Shown: positions 18,882 to 28,968, counted from the first letter of the stretch. The stretch: 61,354 nt of DNA from Bryobacterales bacterium (GCA_028819255.1 JAPPMB010000113.1:1-61354), one strand, 5' to 3'. The notes: generated by a model from the sequence alone, not told the origin. Numbers and translations are program-made.

Positions 18882-18955
18882 GTCTGCCTCCAGTCTCTGG
18901 CCAGCCGCCCGGCGCGTTCGATATCCCGCTGCTGGCTGTCTTGCTTTCCAGCACA
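18878..18955 (-). pseudogene. C-terminal remnant of a HigB/RelE-type toxin
   Basis: A minus-strand frame that ends in TGA overlapping the HigA start reads CAGKQDSQQRDIERAGRLARDW, the end of the toxin that normally precedes this antidote (family form: CGGDKxxQxRDIxxAxxLAxxW). Upstream of about 18955 the match stops and an in-frame stop occurs at about 18986-18988, so the rest of the toxin has been lost. About 25 residues remain. Confidence 0.6.
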
Positions 18956-19765
18956 TCGACCATCGACTCCGAGTGTAAACCGTGGTTAACAGGTCAGTCT
19001 ACGGCTTTCGCATCCGTCAAACGGCCTGCCTCCGCCGCCACCCATCGCAATTTCTTCGGTTGCCCGAAGACGACGAGCTACAGAGGCGCGCTGAGGCCGT
19101 GAATCCCCAGCTAGGCTCTCAGGTGCGCGTCGCGACTGTCGAACGTGATACGGGCTGGCTTGAAAGACAGCATTGGGAGGTGCGGACCTCGTCTGATTGA
19201 CGACTTCCGGGAACGGGAGTTATCGGGCACTGAAGAACCTGTCCGCAAACGCGCCCCAAGGCTTCCCGGATTGATGCCGGCGTGTGATGGAGCGCTGCCG
19301 TCATCGAGTGCTAGAAGGGAGAAGAGGGCCGAGAAGCGCCGAAGGCAATGCCGAGCAGCGCTGGGCAATCCCCCGGAACGGATCTCTACGGCGAATTCAG
19401 CACCGACCATGTGGAGGGTTCCGCTTGGGTTAGGGGCAGACTTGACATGGGCCCCGGCGAGCCAAGGAGTACCATTCGGTTTGCCCACGTCGCCACGACC
19501 CAAGCTGGAACCGAGCTGGTGCAATGCTACAGATCCGGCGGCAGCGGTGTATTCGGGTACGTATCCGCTTTGGGTGTCACGAAGGAAGAAGTTCTAGTTG
19601 GACGCTACCGAATCGCCCTCAAGATTCTCGGCGGCGCTGGGCTGGGCGACGGGTCCTTCGGCAGGATCCACTACGATGGCCGGCTCTTGGGGGTTGGCCC
19701 AGATCGCGGCTGATTCAATCGCGGGAAAGAGGCGGAGCGCAAGGTCAGAATCCCTTGGGAATGCT
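18956..19765. other. Intergenic region, no supported gene
   Basis: About 800 bases. A plus-strand frame at 19348-19713 would encode 121 residues without a recognised motif and without a ribosome site; I do not call it. Nothing else is visible. Confidence 0.35.
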
Positions 19766-20140
19766 TCAGGTCGGTGTCTCGTCAAAGAATTCGTCTTCGG
19801 GATCGAAAGCAGGGATGGGGATGTTCAGAATCCGCAGGCGACCCCTTGCGCGATGCCGGCAGCCGGGGTGGATCATTACCGACGTGAGCGGTCGCAGGGG
19901 GTAGGATCGACCATCGAGCTCGATGGTTCCCTCGCCTTCCAGCACCACGTAGATCTCCGTCATGCGTTTGTGGTAGTGGGTCTGCGAGTCCGCGCTGATG
20001 TCTGTAAGATGCACCGTGGCGAGGTCGTTGTCCTGGTCGGCGAAAGCGCGGCGGGCCTGTCCGCAGGGACAGTCGACCGCCTGCGTCTCGTCCAGCTGCG
20101 CGATCCGGTACCGTGCCGTCGAGCCCTCCGCGTCACTCAT
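19766..20140 (-). CDS. Small cupin-domain protein
   Basis: Single-domain cupin of 124 residues from the ATG at 20140. The first cupin motif is seen as THYHKRMTEIYVVLEGEGTI (two histidines and a glutamate as metal ligands) and the second as MIHPGCRHRARG (histidine). Cupins of this size may be isomerases, dioxygenase-like enzymes or sensors; function cannot be told. A CPCGQARR motif near residue 28 is unusual and could bind metal. It lies 177 bases downstream of pabAB on the same strand. Confidence 0.8.
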   Translation of the reverse strand: MSDAEGSTARYRIAQLDETQAVDCPCGQARRAFADQDNDLATVHLTDISADSQTHYHKRMTEIYVVLEGEGTIELDGRSYPLRPLTSVMIHPGCRHRARGRLRILNIPIPAFDPEDEFFDETPT

Positions 20141-20317
20141 CGGCAATGATCATACCCCCTGCAGCAAGGCCTCCCTGCGTTGAGCGGTGCCAGGACATTG
20201 GCGGCTCGACGTGTCAGGGGGCGGTTTGGCGCTGACAGACGGGGTGCGTTCCGCGCCCCTCCTCGAGCCCTCGCGTGTCCTTCTGCAGCACGCGGCTCCT
20301 GCCCGAGGACCACAGCG

Positions 20318-22423
20318 TCAGGCAGTCGCGTACCGCAGCCGAAGCGCATCTGGGTCCCCCGCAGCGGCCGATGCCAGCGCCCTCAGCGGTGCCTGCGCCT
20401 TGAGGATCATTTCGTCAAACTCGTCGCGCGGGTCGGAGAGCGCTACGATCGCCCCTCCAGAAGCAACCGTGATTCTCGACGGCTGCATGACGATGGTGCG
20501 GATCACGATGCTGAGATCCATTCTGTCGCCGTAGGAGAGAAAGCCAAGGGCGCCCGAGTACGGACCCCGGGCGCGGCCTTCCAGTCGATCGATGATCGAG
20601 ACGGTCCGCATCTTCGGTGCCCCGGTCATGGACCCGCCCGGAAACGCCGCCGCCAGGCAGTCCAGGCAGTCCCGATCCCGCCTCAGGCGGCCGGTGACGG
20701 TGCTCACGAGCTGGTGGACCGTCGCATAGGTCTCCACATCCATCAGCTTGGGCACTCGGACCGATCCCGCCGAGGCGACGCGTCCGATGTCGTTCCTCAG
20801 CAGGTCCGCAATCATGAGGTTCTCGGAACGGGACTTTTCGTCGCTCCGAAGCCATTCGGCCAGGTCGGCGTCGGCCTCCGGGTGCGGATCGCGCCCGGAG
20901 GTGCCCTTGATCGGCTTTGCGGAGACGGCGCGGTCCGGCGAGACTTTCAGAAAGCGTTCCGGGGACGAGCTCAGGATCGCGAAGTTGCCGACCTTGAAGT
21001 ACGCGGAGTAGGGTGCCGGATTGAGACGCCGCAGTTCGCGGTACGCGTCGAGCGGCGAGACCTGGCAGTCGACCGCGTATTCGCTGCTCAGGCAGATCTG
21101 GTAGGACTCGCCCGCTGCGAGTTGCTCGAGGCAGTCGTGGATCTTGGCGGCGTAGCGTGCGGGCCCGTCGGCCAGGGTAGCGACCACGGGCGCGCAGCGC
21201 CTCGACGGAGCGGGACGGAACGTGGCCCGACGCCGAAGTGTTCTGGATACATCGTCGAACCACGCTTCGGGGTCGAGCCGCCGCCCGTCCGACTGCGACA
21301 CAAGCAGCACATTCCGGGACGCGTGATCGAAGACGACACAGCGGCTGCAGTCGATGAATGCCGCATCCGGCAGGCTGGACGTCCGCCTGGAAGGTGCGCC
21401 GAATTCGTTGCGCATCTCGTAACCCAGGAATCCCACCAGTCCAGTCTGAAAGTCGACGGGGAGGTCGGGGTCCAGCCGGATCGGGCGTGCAAGGCGAGAC
21501 CGGATCTCGGGAATCAGCGGGCGGTCCCTAAATGTGCGCGACCTCCCTCTCTCCGTGACCGTGAGGGTGCGGTCGGCCGTCCGGTACAGCAGCACTGCGT
21601 CCGCAGCTCCCGATGCGTCGCCCATGACGCTGAATCTCGAGTAGCCTCCGATGACAGCCGAACTGTCCAGCCAGAACGCGCACTCCGAGCCTGCGTAGAG
21701 GATCTCGAAGGCCAGTCTCGGATCAATCCAGCGATCCAGCGTCCGGTGCGCAACCCGGCACCGCATTCCCGTGCGACGGGGCGCCATGATCGGTGGTGGT
21801 GCCGGCGCCGCCCTGGGCCGGCCGGCGAACCTGCCGTTGCGTCGGGACGCAAGGCGCAGGAAGTTGCCCATCAGCCGATCCCCGAACTCCGCGGCGACGG
21901 ACTCGGGATGGAACTGGACCCCGAATTGCGGCCGCTCTCCGTGGCTCACCGCCATCGGGATGCCCTCATCCGTAGTCGCGGTCACTCGGAGGCAAAGCGG
22001 GATGGACGCCCGTTCGATGCAAAGCGAGTGGTACCTCACCGCCTGGAACACCTTGGGGATCCCCTCGAACAGTGCGCTTCCGTCGTGCGTGACCCTTGAG
22101 ATTCTGCCGTGCATGGGGAGCGGCGCCCGGACCACCCGCGCCCCGTAGGCGTGCCCGATGCCCTGGTGGCCCAGGCACACGCCCAGGAGCGGCACTTCGG
22201 CTTCCCGGATGAGGTTCGCGCAGGTGCCGAAGTCCGACGGCCTCTCCGGACCGCCCGGCCCCGGCGAGATGACAACGGCGTCGATCTCCTGTTCCGCGAT
22301 CAGGCGATTCCAGTCTCGCTCGGTGTTGGACACGACCAGCGGCTGGAACCCGCAGACCTTCGAGACAAGCTGGCTCAGATTGAACGTGAAGGAGTCCTCG
22401 TTGTCGACGATCAGCACCCTCAT
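20318..22423 (-). CDS. pabAB: Fused aminodeoxychorismate synthase (PabA-PabB)
   Basis: 701 residues joining a class I glutamine amidotransferase to a chorismate-utilising domain. The first domain has GVCLGHQG with the nucleophile Cys83 and the HPES motif. The second (from about 235) ends with the chorismate-enzyme block GSMTGAPKMRTV. The motif PIKGT with Lys506 is diagnostic of PabB, where lysine is used catalytically; anthranilate synthase has PIAGT. The product is 4-amino-4-deoxychorismate for folate. The ATG at 22423 begins MRVLIVDNEDSF, the canonical amidotransferase start. It is divergent from aroDE-trpE. No separate trpG is present, so the amidotransferase half might also serve TrpE, which is speculative. 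Confidence 0.88.
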   Translation of the reverse strand: MRVLIVDNEDSFTFNLSQLVSKVCGFQPLVVSNTERDWNRLIAEQEIDAVVISPGPGGPERPSDFGTCANLIREAEVPLLGVCLGHQGIGHAYGARVVRAPLPMHGRISRVTHDGSALFEGIPKVFQAVRYHSLCIERASIPLCLRVTATTDEGIPMAVSHGERPQFGVQFHPESVAAEFGDRLMGNFLRLASRRNGRFAGRPRAAPAPPPIMAPRRTGMRCRVAHRTLDRWIDPRLAFEILYAGSECAFWLDSSAVIGGYSRFSVMGDASGAADAVLLYRTADRTLTVTERGRSRTFRDRPLIPEIRSRLARPIRLDPDLPVDFQTGLVGFLGYEMRNEFGAPSRRTSSLPDAAFIDCSRCVVFDHASRNVLLVSQSDGRRLDPEAWFDDVSRTLRRRATFRPAPSRRCAPVVATLADGPARYAAKIHDCLEQLAAGESYQICLSSEYAVDCQVSPLDAYRELRRLNPAPYSAYFKVGNFAILSSSPERFLKVSPDRAVSAKPIKGTSGRDPHPEADADLAEWLRSDEKSRSENLMIADLLRNDIGRVASAGSVRVPKLMDVETYATVHQLVSTVTGRLRRDRDCLDCLAAAFPGGSMTGAPKMRTVSIIDRLEGRARGPYSGALGFLSYGDRMDLSIVIRTIVMQPSRITVASGGAIVALSDPRDEFDEMILKAQAPLRALASAAAGDPDALRLRYATA

Positions 22424-22626
22424 CGAAGCGGAGCCCTTCTCTAGGATGCCTGCCCGCGGCTGGGCAAGCCAGCGACCGGCCGCCCCTCGGCCGCATCGAG
22501 GTCCGCGCTGGCGACCGATCCCTGTAGTTAAGTGAAACCTCAATATAGCGGCTATTGGCCGCGTTTCGCACCCGTTGAACGGCTTCGGAATCCCTGTGAT
22601 AGCCTACTCGGAGCGTCGCTCCGTTC

Positions 22627-24138
22627 ATGCACCCGCCGAATTCACTGCCCAGAATCTGCACCTCGATCGGGCATTCCGCCGGTTCCGGTGCATTTGCGCT
22701 TGCGGCCGCAAGCTGCGAGGCCGGGGAGTCGCTTCTTGAACTGCGCCTCGACCTGCTGGACGAGCCCGGGACGGGGCCCGTGCTCGTGAGGAGGATTCTG
22801 GCGCGGCATCCGGAGACGCTGCTCATCGCCACTTGCCGCCGGAGAGCCAATGGGGGCTCATTCGACGGCTCGGCTCAAGAGCAGGTCGCAATTCTGGACG
22901 CTGCGGTTGCCGCCGGCGCCCGTCTGGTGGACGTCGAAGTCGAAAGCGTCGAGGATTCGCCGGGGATTCTGGATGGTTTTCGTGCTCGCGCGACGACCGT
23001 GGTCTCGTATCACAACTTCAGCTGCACGCCGGCCCTGCGTCCCGTCGTCCGGCGCCTTGACGCGACCCGGGCTGACGTGATCAAGGTCGCGACTGCGGTC
23101 GATCGTCCCACCGACAACCTGAGGCTCCTGGACATCTGCGCAGACCGCCCGAACGCAGTCGTGTCCGGCATGGGGGAGACCGGGACGGTCTCGCGGCTGC
23201 TCTCGCCCTTGCGGGGCGGACTGTTCGCGTACGCCTCGCCGGATGGGGCCAGCGTCGATGGAGTTCCTCCCACGGCACCCGGCCAGACCACAGCCTCCGC
23301 TGCCCGGCGGCTCTTTCGCCTTGCTGAAGGCAGCCTTGCCACCAAGGTGTTTGGGATCATCGGGAAGCCCATCGGACATTCGAAGTCGCCACTCATACAC
23401 AACCGGGCCTTTAATGCCACAGGCCTCGACGGAATCTACATCCCGCTCCTGGTCGAGCCCGGCGACGTCGGCGACTTCATGGAATTGATGCGCTCGATGC
23501 CGATCGCGGGCGCGAGCGTGACGATTCCGCACAAGCAGGCGGTCATTCCCTACCTGGACTCCATCGATCCGGCGGCGGAGGGAATCGGCGCGGTCAACAC
23601 CCTCTACTGGAAGGACGGCAAGCTTGCCGGAACCAACACGGACGCGACCGGCGTCTCGGCTCCGCTCGGGAAGCGTGTCCGCCTGGACCGCTCGAGGGTG
23701 CTGGTGGTCGGCAACGGCGGTGCGGCCAAGGCGGCGGTCGTCGCCCTGCGCAGGGCCGGCTCAAGAGTGTTCGTGACCGGGCGCAACCCCGCTCGGGTTG
23801 AGAGCCTGGCGCGGCGCCACGGGGCGGACCCTGTCGCTTTCGGGTCGCTCGGCGGCCGCTCCTTTGACGTTCTGGTCCAGTCAACCCCGGTCGGCATGCT
23901 GCCCGACGTCGACGGCACGCTCTTTCCGGGCAGGATTCCCGCCGACGTGGTGTTCGACCTGGTCTACAACCCCTTGGAGACAGCGCTTCTCAGACACGCG
24001 CGCCGCCAGGGCAAGACCGTCATCAGCGGCATTGAGATGTTCCTCGAGCAGGCCGTCGCCCAGTTCCGGATCTGGACCGGTCTCGACGCTCCCCGCGCGG
24101 TCATGCGCGCCGCGGTCCTGGAACGTAGAGTGAAATAG
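22627..24138 (+). CDS. Bifunctional 3-dehydroquinate dehydratase/shikimate dehydrogenase
   Basis: 503 residues fusing AroD (type I) and AroE, catalysing dehydroquinate to dehydroshikimate to shikimate. The AroD half (about 1-225) has LELRLDLLD, VSYHNF and the Schiff-base lysine in DVIKVATA (Lys153). The AroE half starts near 240 with FGIIGKPIGHSKSPLIHN, followed by SVTIPHK, GTNTDATGV and the nucleotide-binding VVGNGGAAKAAV. Similar fusions are known from plants and some bacteria. The ATG at 22627 is used; no strong ribosome site is visible. trpE follows by 19 bases, so they are likely co-transcribed. Confidence 0.9.
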   Translation: MHPPNSLPRICTSIGHSAGSGAFALAAASCEAGESLLELRLDLLDEPGTGPVLVRRILARHPETLLIATCRRRANGGSFDGSAQEQVAILDAAVAAGARLVDVEVESVEDSPGILDGFRARATTVVSYHNFSCTPALRPVVRRLDATRADVIKVATAVDRPTDNLRLLDICADRPNAVVSGMGETGTVSRLLSPLRGGLFAYASPDGASVDGVPPTAPGQTTASAARRLFRLAEGSLATKVFGIIGKPIGHSKSPLIHNRAFNATGLDGIYIPLLVEPGDVGDFMELMRSMPIAGASVTIPHKQAVIPYLDSIDPAAEGIGAVNTLYWKDGKLAGTNTDATGVSAPLGKRVRLDRSRVLVVGNGGAAKAAVVALRRAGSRVFVTGRNPARVESLARRHGADPVAFGSLGGRSFDVLVQSTPVGMLPDVDGTLFPGRIPADVVFDLVYNPLETALLRHARRQGKTVISGIEMFLEQAVAQFRIWTGLDAPRAVMRAAVLERRVK

Positions 24139-24157
24139 GCGCGGCGGCGCCTCCGGC

Positions 24158-25630
24158 ATGGCCAATCCAGACCTCCAGACATTCCACGGACTCGCGGAGC
24201 AGGGAAATCTCATCCCGGTGTGGAAGGTCCTCACCGCGGATCTGGAGACTCCGGTCTCGGCCTACCTGAAGCTGGCGGAGGGCGCCGACTACGCGTTCCT
24301 GCTGGAAAGCGTCGAGGGCGGGGAGCGCATTGGACGCTACACCTACGTCGGCGCGTCGCCCTACATGATCGTCCGTGCACTCGGAGACGGGATCGAAGTC
24401 CGCGAGGGGGGCGCGGTCCGCCGCCTGGACGGCGATTTTTTTGCAGTTCTCAAGGATCTTGTCGGCCGGTTCCATCCGGTCGGGACCGAGGGGCTGCCCC
24501 CGTTCAGCGCGGGTGCGGTCGGATATGCAGGCTACGACCTGGTCCGCCGGATCGAGCCCCGCGTTCCGCCGTTCCGCGTCGACGACGTGAATGCCCCGGA
24601 CGCGGTGTTCATGTTCTTCACCTCCGTTCTCGTGTTCGACCACGTCAAGCACCAGATCTACGTCATCGCGAACGCACGGATCGGTGCCGGAGTCAGCACT
24701 GAGGACGCCTACCGGAGCGCCCTGGCCCAGGTTGAGTCTCTGGAGGCCTGTCTGCGGGGCCCCGTGAACCTGCCCGGACCGCCGGCGCGCAACGGTCCGT
24801 TGGATCTTCAATCGAACATCGGCAAGGAGGCCTACTGCGCTGCGGTCGAGAAGGCCCGCGAGTATATCCATGCCGGCGACATTTTCCAGGTTGTCCTCTC
24901 CCAGCGGCTGGAGATGGTGCCCGGAGTCCACCCGTTCCAGATCTACCGGGCCTTGCGAACCGTGAATCCGTCGCCGTACCTCTTCTACCTGCAGCTCGGG
25001 GACCGTGCGGTTGTCGGCAGCTCGCCCGAACTGCTGGTCAAGGTCGACGGGAGCCGGGTGGAGTACCGCCCGATTGCCGGAACACGTCCCCGAGGTGCGA
25101 CCCGCGAGGAGGACCGCGCGCTGGCCGAGGACCTGCTGTCGGACGAGAAGGAGCTCGCCGAGCACGTGATGCTCGTGGACCTGGGACGGAACGACATCGG
25201 CCGCGTGTCCGAGTACGGCTCAGTGCGGGTGCCGGAGTTCAAGATCGTCGAGTACTACTCCCACGTGATGCACATAGTGTCGAGCGTGCTTGGAACCCTG
25301 CGCGCCGACCGGGATGCGTTCGACACGCTCAAGGCGTGCTTTCCGGCGGGGACCGTGTCCGGCGCCCCGAAGGTGCGGGCAATGGAGATCATCGCCGAGC
25401 TCGAGCCCACGAAGCGGGGCGTCTATTCGGGCAGCGTCATGTACCTCGACTTCTCGGGATCCCTGACTTCGGCCATTGCGATCCGCACGATGATGGTGAG
25501 CGGCGAGAAGGCCTACCTGCAGGTCGGAGCGGGAATCGTGGCCGATTCGGTGCCCGAAAGGGAGTGGGAGGAGACAATGAACAAGGCCGGCGCCCTCCTC
25601 CGGGCCGTGGAGCTTGCGCGCGGGCTGTAG
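24158..25630 (+). CDS. trpE: Anthranilate synthase component I
   Basis: 490 residues, normal TrpE length. The N-terminal segment PVSAYLKLAEGADYAFLLESVEGGE is the TrpE start domain. The catalytic domain shows SPELLVK, YRPIAGTRPRG (Ala307 in PIAGT, diagnostic of TrpE rather than PabB), DLGRNDIGRVS and AGTVSGAPKVRAMEI. It makes anthranilate from chorismate with ammonia or a glutamine amidotransferase. No trpG is adjacent; it follows aroDE closely and converges on the FtsX-type permease gene with an 8-base gap. Confidence 0.93.
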   Translation: MANPDLQTFHGLAEQGNLIPVWKVLTADLETPVSAYLKLAEGADYAFLLESVEGGERIGRYTYVGASPYMIVRALGDGIEVREGGAVRRLDGDFFAVLKDLVGRFHPVGTEGLPPFSAGAVGYAGYDLVRRIEPRVPPFRVDDVNAPDAVFMFFTSVLVFDHVKHQIYVIANARIGAGVSTEDAYRSALAQVESLEACLRGPVNLPGPPARNGPLDLQSNIGKEAYCAAVEKAREYIHAGDIFQVVLSQRLEMVPGVHPFQIYRALRTVNPSPYLFYLQLGDRAVVGSSPELLVKVDGSRVEYRPIAGTRPRGATREEDRALAEDLLSDEKELAEHVMLVDLGRNDIGRVSEYGSVRVPEFKIVEYYSHVMHIVSSVLGTLRADRDAFDTLKACFPAGTVSGAPKVRAMEIIAELEPTKRGVYSGSVMYLDFSGSLTSAIAIRTMMVSGEKAYLQVGAGIVADSVPEREWEETMNKAGALLRAVELARGL

Positions 25631-25638
25631 GCCGCCGC

Positions 25639-28600
25639 TCAGTCCCGTCTGAGGCTTGCCAGCAGCGGAGGGCGCAGGGAGAGCGCCGCCGCCGCGGCCC
25701 CCGCAAGCAGGCCGGTGCCGACGATGGCGCAGAGTGTGGCGAGGAGCGGGGCCCACGGGGGATCGGCTGCTCCGCTGGCAAGGTGGGGCGTGACCGCGAG
25801 CACGGCGGCCAACGTGCCCGCGACGACGCCGAAGATCAGCAGCAGGGAGTTCTCCGCGAAGATCAGGCGCGCGATGGAGCCCTTGCTGAATCCCAGCGCC
25901 TCAAGCAGCGCCAGCTCGCCCCGCCGCTCCAGCGCGCTCCGGACCATGACCACGGCCAGTCCGAGGGTGCCGAGCAGGAGGCCCAGTCCGCCGAGCGTGA
26001 GAAAGGTGCTCAGGTACGTGTTCTCGACAACCAGGAAGCCGGCCAGCCGGTCCGACGTCCGGGTCGCATCCAGGCCCTCGTCTGCGAAGGCCGCCTCCAG
26101 CACCGTCGCGGCCTCGTCCGACCCGGTCTCGATCAGGAGGGCCTGGAATCCGCTGTGGTCCCCGAAGAGTTCGAGGAACGGCTCCTCGGCAAGCAGGAGT
26201 TCGGACTGGAAGATGCTTCTCGACAGGATGCCTGCAAGCACGAGGCGCCTGTCGTTGCCGCTGCCGTCCTCGACCACGAGCTCGTCCCCGACCTGCAGGT
26301 GAAGGATCCAGGTCGCCGAGTTCGCGTCGGCGAAGACCGGGATGGCGCCGTCGAATTCCCGCGCCAGCAGCCGCCAGGGGTTCCCATGCTCCTCATCGCT
26401 CCCGGCAAGCGTCCGCTGGAAGGCGAAGCCGCCGCGCTCGGTCAGAGCCCGAGGGACGCCCACGAGCGTGGGCTTCGTTGGCTGGTAGAGGTTGAGGCAG
26501 CTGGCATCCTCTCCGGCGCGGACCCGGAGCGGAAAGATGTTCATCTCCTCCTGCCTGTCCGCCACCTCCTCGATCCGGCCCCCGAAGAGCGGCACGTCCG
26601 CTTCCGCCATCAGCCGGAAGCCGCCGTCTCCGGAATCGAACGCGGGCTCTTGGGAGCTGACATCGTGGCGATTCATCGCCACGGTCACGATCATGAACGA
26701 GGCGCAGGCGACGAGCGCGGCGCAGAGCACGCTCCGCGTGGGATTGCGTCCTCCGTTGCGCGCCCCGAGCCGGGTGATCCCCGAGAACGCCCCCGCACCC
26801 CGGCGAGGTGCGATCAGCGCGGCCCGGAAGCCGATCAGCGCGGCCGCGAGACACAGAGTGCCGGCTCCGAAAAAGGCGCCCAGGCGGGCCGTGGCGCCGG
26901 CTCCCATCGAGAGGCCGAGCAGGCCCACTGCCAGCAGGGCGCAGGCGGCGGCAAGCCGTCGCAGGCGGCGGGCCCTGCGCTCCCGGCGCGCACCCCGCGC
27001 GACTTCCTCGACCTGGCCGGCGAGCAGTGCATGGGGCGACAGCCGCACAAGCCGCCTCAGCGACAGCCAGATGGAGCCGAGCATCAGCGCGAGAGCACAC
27101 AGCACTCCGGTTAGGAGATCCTGCCACTGGACGTGCAGTTCCAGGAACGACCCGCCGACCGCGCCGCTCCACCACGAGCTCAGGCCGTGCAGCATGATTG
27201 CGGCATACGCGACGCCGCCCGGGATGCCGAACAGGCAGCCCGCCGACGCGAGGGCCGCACCCTCGGCAAGCAGCATCCGGCGGACGAATCGCGGCGACTG
27301 CCCGGTCGCCAGGAGCGTCCCGATCTCGCGGGCGCGAAGCTCGACTCCGAGCCGGAACAGCAGCGCAACCAGGATCGCCGCGGAAGCGATCAGAAACATG
27401 CTGAAGCCCACAAACAGGCCCGAGAAGTCCGTGGCGCCAGCCGAGGCCGCCAGGCCCGCTTGCTTGACCGGCTGCAATGCGAGGCCGAAGTCGCCCGGGT
27501 CCAGCTCAAGGGCCAGCGCCGCGCGAAACGCCTCCATCGCGGGCTCCACGCGTGCGCCCGGCTTCGCCTGGAGTCGGACCGAGGTGATCTGGCCGAACCG
27601 GCTGGTCCACAGATCCTTGGCCTCGGACATGCGCACGAAGGCCTTGGGAGCCGCCCGGTAGCGGTCCCAGTACTCCTCGTCCCGTGGCCGGATGAGCCGC
27701 AGGTCCATCGGAAACGGCGGGTCCCAGTCGGACATCCGCCCCTTCTCGGACATTCCCTTGTAGGAAGGGGCGTAGTCGCGGTCCAGTGCGGCGCCGGCCA
27801 TGCTCGCCACGCCTGCCACGCGGAATTCCTGGGAGGCGGTCTCTAGGCTCGATCCAGGGCCGACGACGTAGTACGAGAGGGTGACGACGTCGCCGGTCCC
27901 TGCCGCCAGATCGGCCGCGGCCCACTCGTTCAGGATGATGTCGCCGGATTCGAGGTCCGAAATCCTCTCGCCGTCTCTGAGACGCAGGGAGTCCGGCCAC
28001 TCCTGCAGGGCGGTGACGGTCGAGTACGGGACCTGCCTGCCGTTGGCCGCGATCGAGTTCGCCAGATAGGTCAGGACCTCGCCGGACGCGAGGCCGACCT
28101 CCGAGGCCGCTGCGTGGATCGCCTCGACCGTCGCGGGATCGAGGACCACGCGCTCGGACTCGACCAGGAATCGTCCCTCGCCCGGCAGGACTCTCGTGAC
28201 CAGCCGCGCATCCTCAGGCGAGAACGCCTCCCGCCAGGCTGTGTTCGCCGCCTCCGGGCTGTCCCCCGCAAGGAAGACGGCATTGGCCCTGTCCGGCTGC
28301 TCCAGCGCCCGCTGCAGCGCCTCGCGGTCGAGGAACGCGTTGGCGGGCAGCTGCTGGCGCGGCGAGAGCCCGAATCGGCCAGGCCCCCGGTCTGCGAGAA
28401 CGGCGGTGATCCTCAGCCGGACCAGGCGCACGTTGTCGGCCTTGCGGCCCAGCACCGACTCCGCCGGCACGAGGGTGTCCGCCTGGAACCTGAGCAGCAG
28501 GTCCTCCCCCTCGACCGCACCCAGCTCGTCGGCAAGGCGGCGGTTGACGGCGATCCCGCGCCTGCCGATTTCCGGAGGCTCGACGTCGTGGAACCCCCAG

Positions 28601-28935
28601 AAGTCCGGACCGACGCCGTGGATCTGGACCTTGGATGCGCGGGCGCCCGTGCCGGCGTGCTCTGCGCTGCCCCGGATCAGGATTGCCGTTGCCGCTGCGC
28701 CGGCCTCGCCCAGCGAGTCGCTGACGGACGCGCGGAAGTAGCGCTCCCCCACGGCTGCGAAATCAATCGCCCCCAGGCGATCCAGCGTGAGGTCGCGGAG
28801 GCTTCCCCGAACCGACGAGCCGACCATCAGCGCACCGGCCAGAATCGCGGCCCCCACGGCCACGCCCGCGGCGACGGCCAGATGGACTGCCCGGAAGTGA
28901 AGCAGGCTGCGCGCCAGCAAGCGACGGGGCGTCAT
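25639..28935 (-). CDS. Large FtsX/MacB-type ABC transporter permease
   Basis: 1098 residues. A transmembrane helix near residues 15-40 (AVAAGVAVGAAILAGALMVG) is followed by a long periplasmic region, then three helices and an FtsX domain (about 490-640; RAREIGTLLATGQSPRFVRRM), further helices (about 660-730), a second periplasmic region and a final FtsX domain (RRGELALLEALGFSKGSIARLIFAEN) with C-terminal helices. This is the two-FtsX-domain layout of LolCE/YbbP-like permeases. No ATPase gene adjoins it within the window. A TPR protein gene lies 33 bases upstream on the same strand. Likely moves lipoproteins, lipids or peptides or acts mechanically on the envelope; substrate unknown. Confidence 0.85.
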   Translation of the reverse strand: MTPRRLLARSLLHFRAVHLAVAAGVAVGAAILAGALMVGSSVRGSLRDLTLDRLGAIDFAAVGERYFRASVSDSLGEAGAAATAILIRGSAEHAGTGARASKVQIHGVGPDFWGFHDVEPPEIGRRGIAVNRRLADELGAVEGEDLLLRFQADTLVPAESVLGRKADNVRLVRLRITAVLADRGPGRFGLSPRQQLPANAFLDREALQRALEQPDRANAVFLAGDSPEAANTAWREAFSPEDARLVTRVLPGEGRFLVESERVVLDPATVEAIHAAASEVGLASGEVLTYLANSIAANGRQVPYSTVTALQEWPDSLRLRDGERISDLESGDIILNEWAAADLAAGTGDVVTLSYYVVGPGSSLETASQEFRVAGVASMAGAALDRDYAPSYKGMSEKGRMSDWDPPFPMDLRLIRPRDEEYWDRYRAAPKAFVRMSEAKDLWTSRFGQITSVRLQAKPGARVEPAMEAFRAALALELDPGDFGLALQPVKQAGLAASAGATDFSGLFVGFSMFLIASAAILVALLFRLGVELRAREIGTLLATGQSPRFVRRMLLAEGAALASAGCLFGIPGGVAYAAIMLHGLSSWWSGAVGGSFLELHVQWQDLLTGVLCALALMLGSIWLSLRRLVRLSPHALLAGQVEEVARGARRERRARRLRRLAAACALLAVGLLGLSMGAGATARLGAFFGAGTLCLAAALIGFRAALIAPRRGAGAFSGITRLGARNGGRNPTRSVLCAALVACASFMIVTVAMNRHDVSSQEPAFDSGDGGFRLMAEADVPLFGGRIEEVADRQEEMNIFPLRVRAGEDASCLNLYQPTKPTLVGVPRALTERGGFAFQRTLAGSDEEHGNPWRLLAREFDGAIPVFADANSATWILHLQVGDELVVEDGSGNDRRLVLAGILSRSIFQSELLLAEEPFLELFGDHSGFQALLIETGSDEAATVLEAAFADEGLDATRTSDRLAGFLVVENTYLSTFLTLGGLGLLLGTLGLAVVMVRSALERRGELALLEALGFSKGSIARLIFAENSLLLIFGVVAGTLAAVLAVTPHLASGAADPPWAPLLATLCAIVGTGLLAGAAAAALSLRPPLLASLRRD

Positions 28936-28968
28936 TGCATGTGGTCCCTTCCGGCCGGGCCGCCGAGG

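Noticed and set aside
19348..19713. 121-codon plus-strand frame
   Set aside because: The translation looks partly protein-like but has no recognised domain, neighbour or ribosome site.
20180..22099. 639-codon plus-strand open frame
   Set aside because: It lies antisense to pabAB, whose motifs are clear; the antisense translation is arginine- and proline-rich without domains.
25336..27114. 592-codon plus-strand open frame across trpE and the permease gene
   Set aside because: It overlaps two well-supported genes in other frames and has a low-complexity, charged translation.
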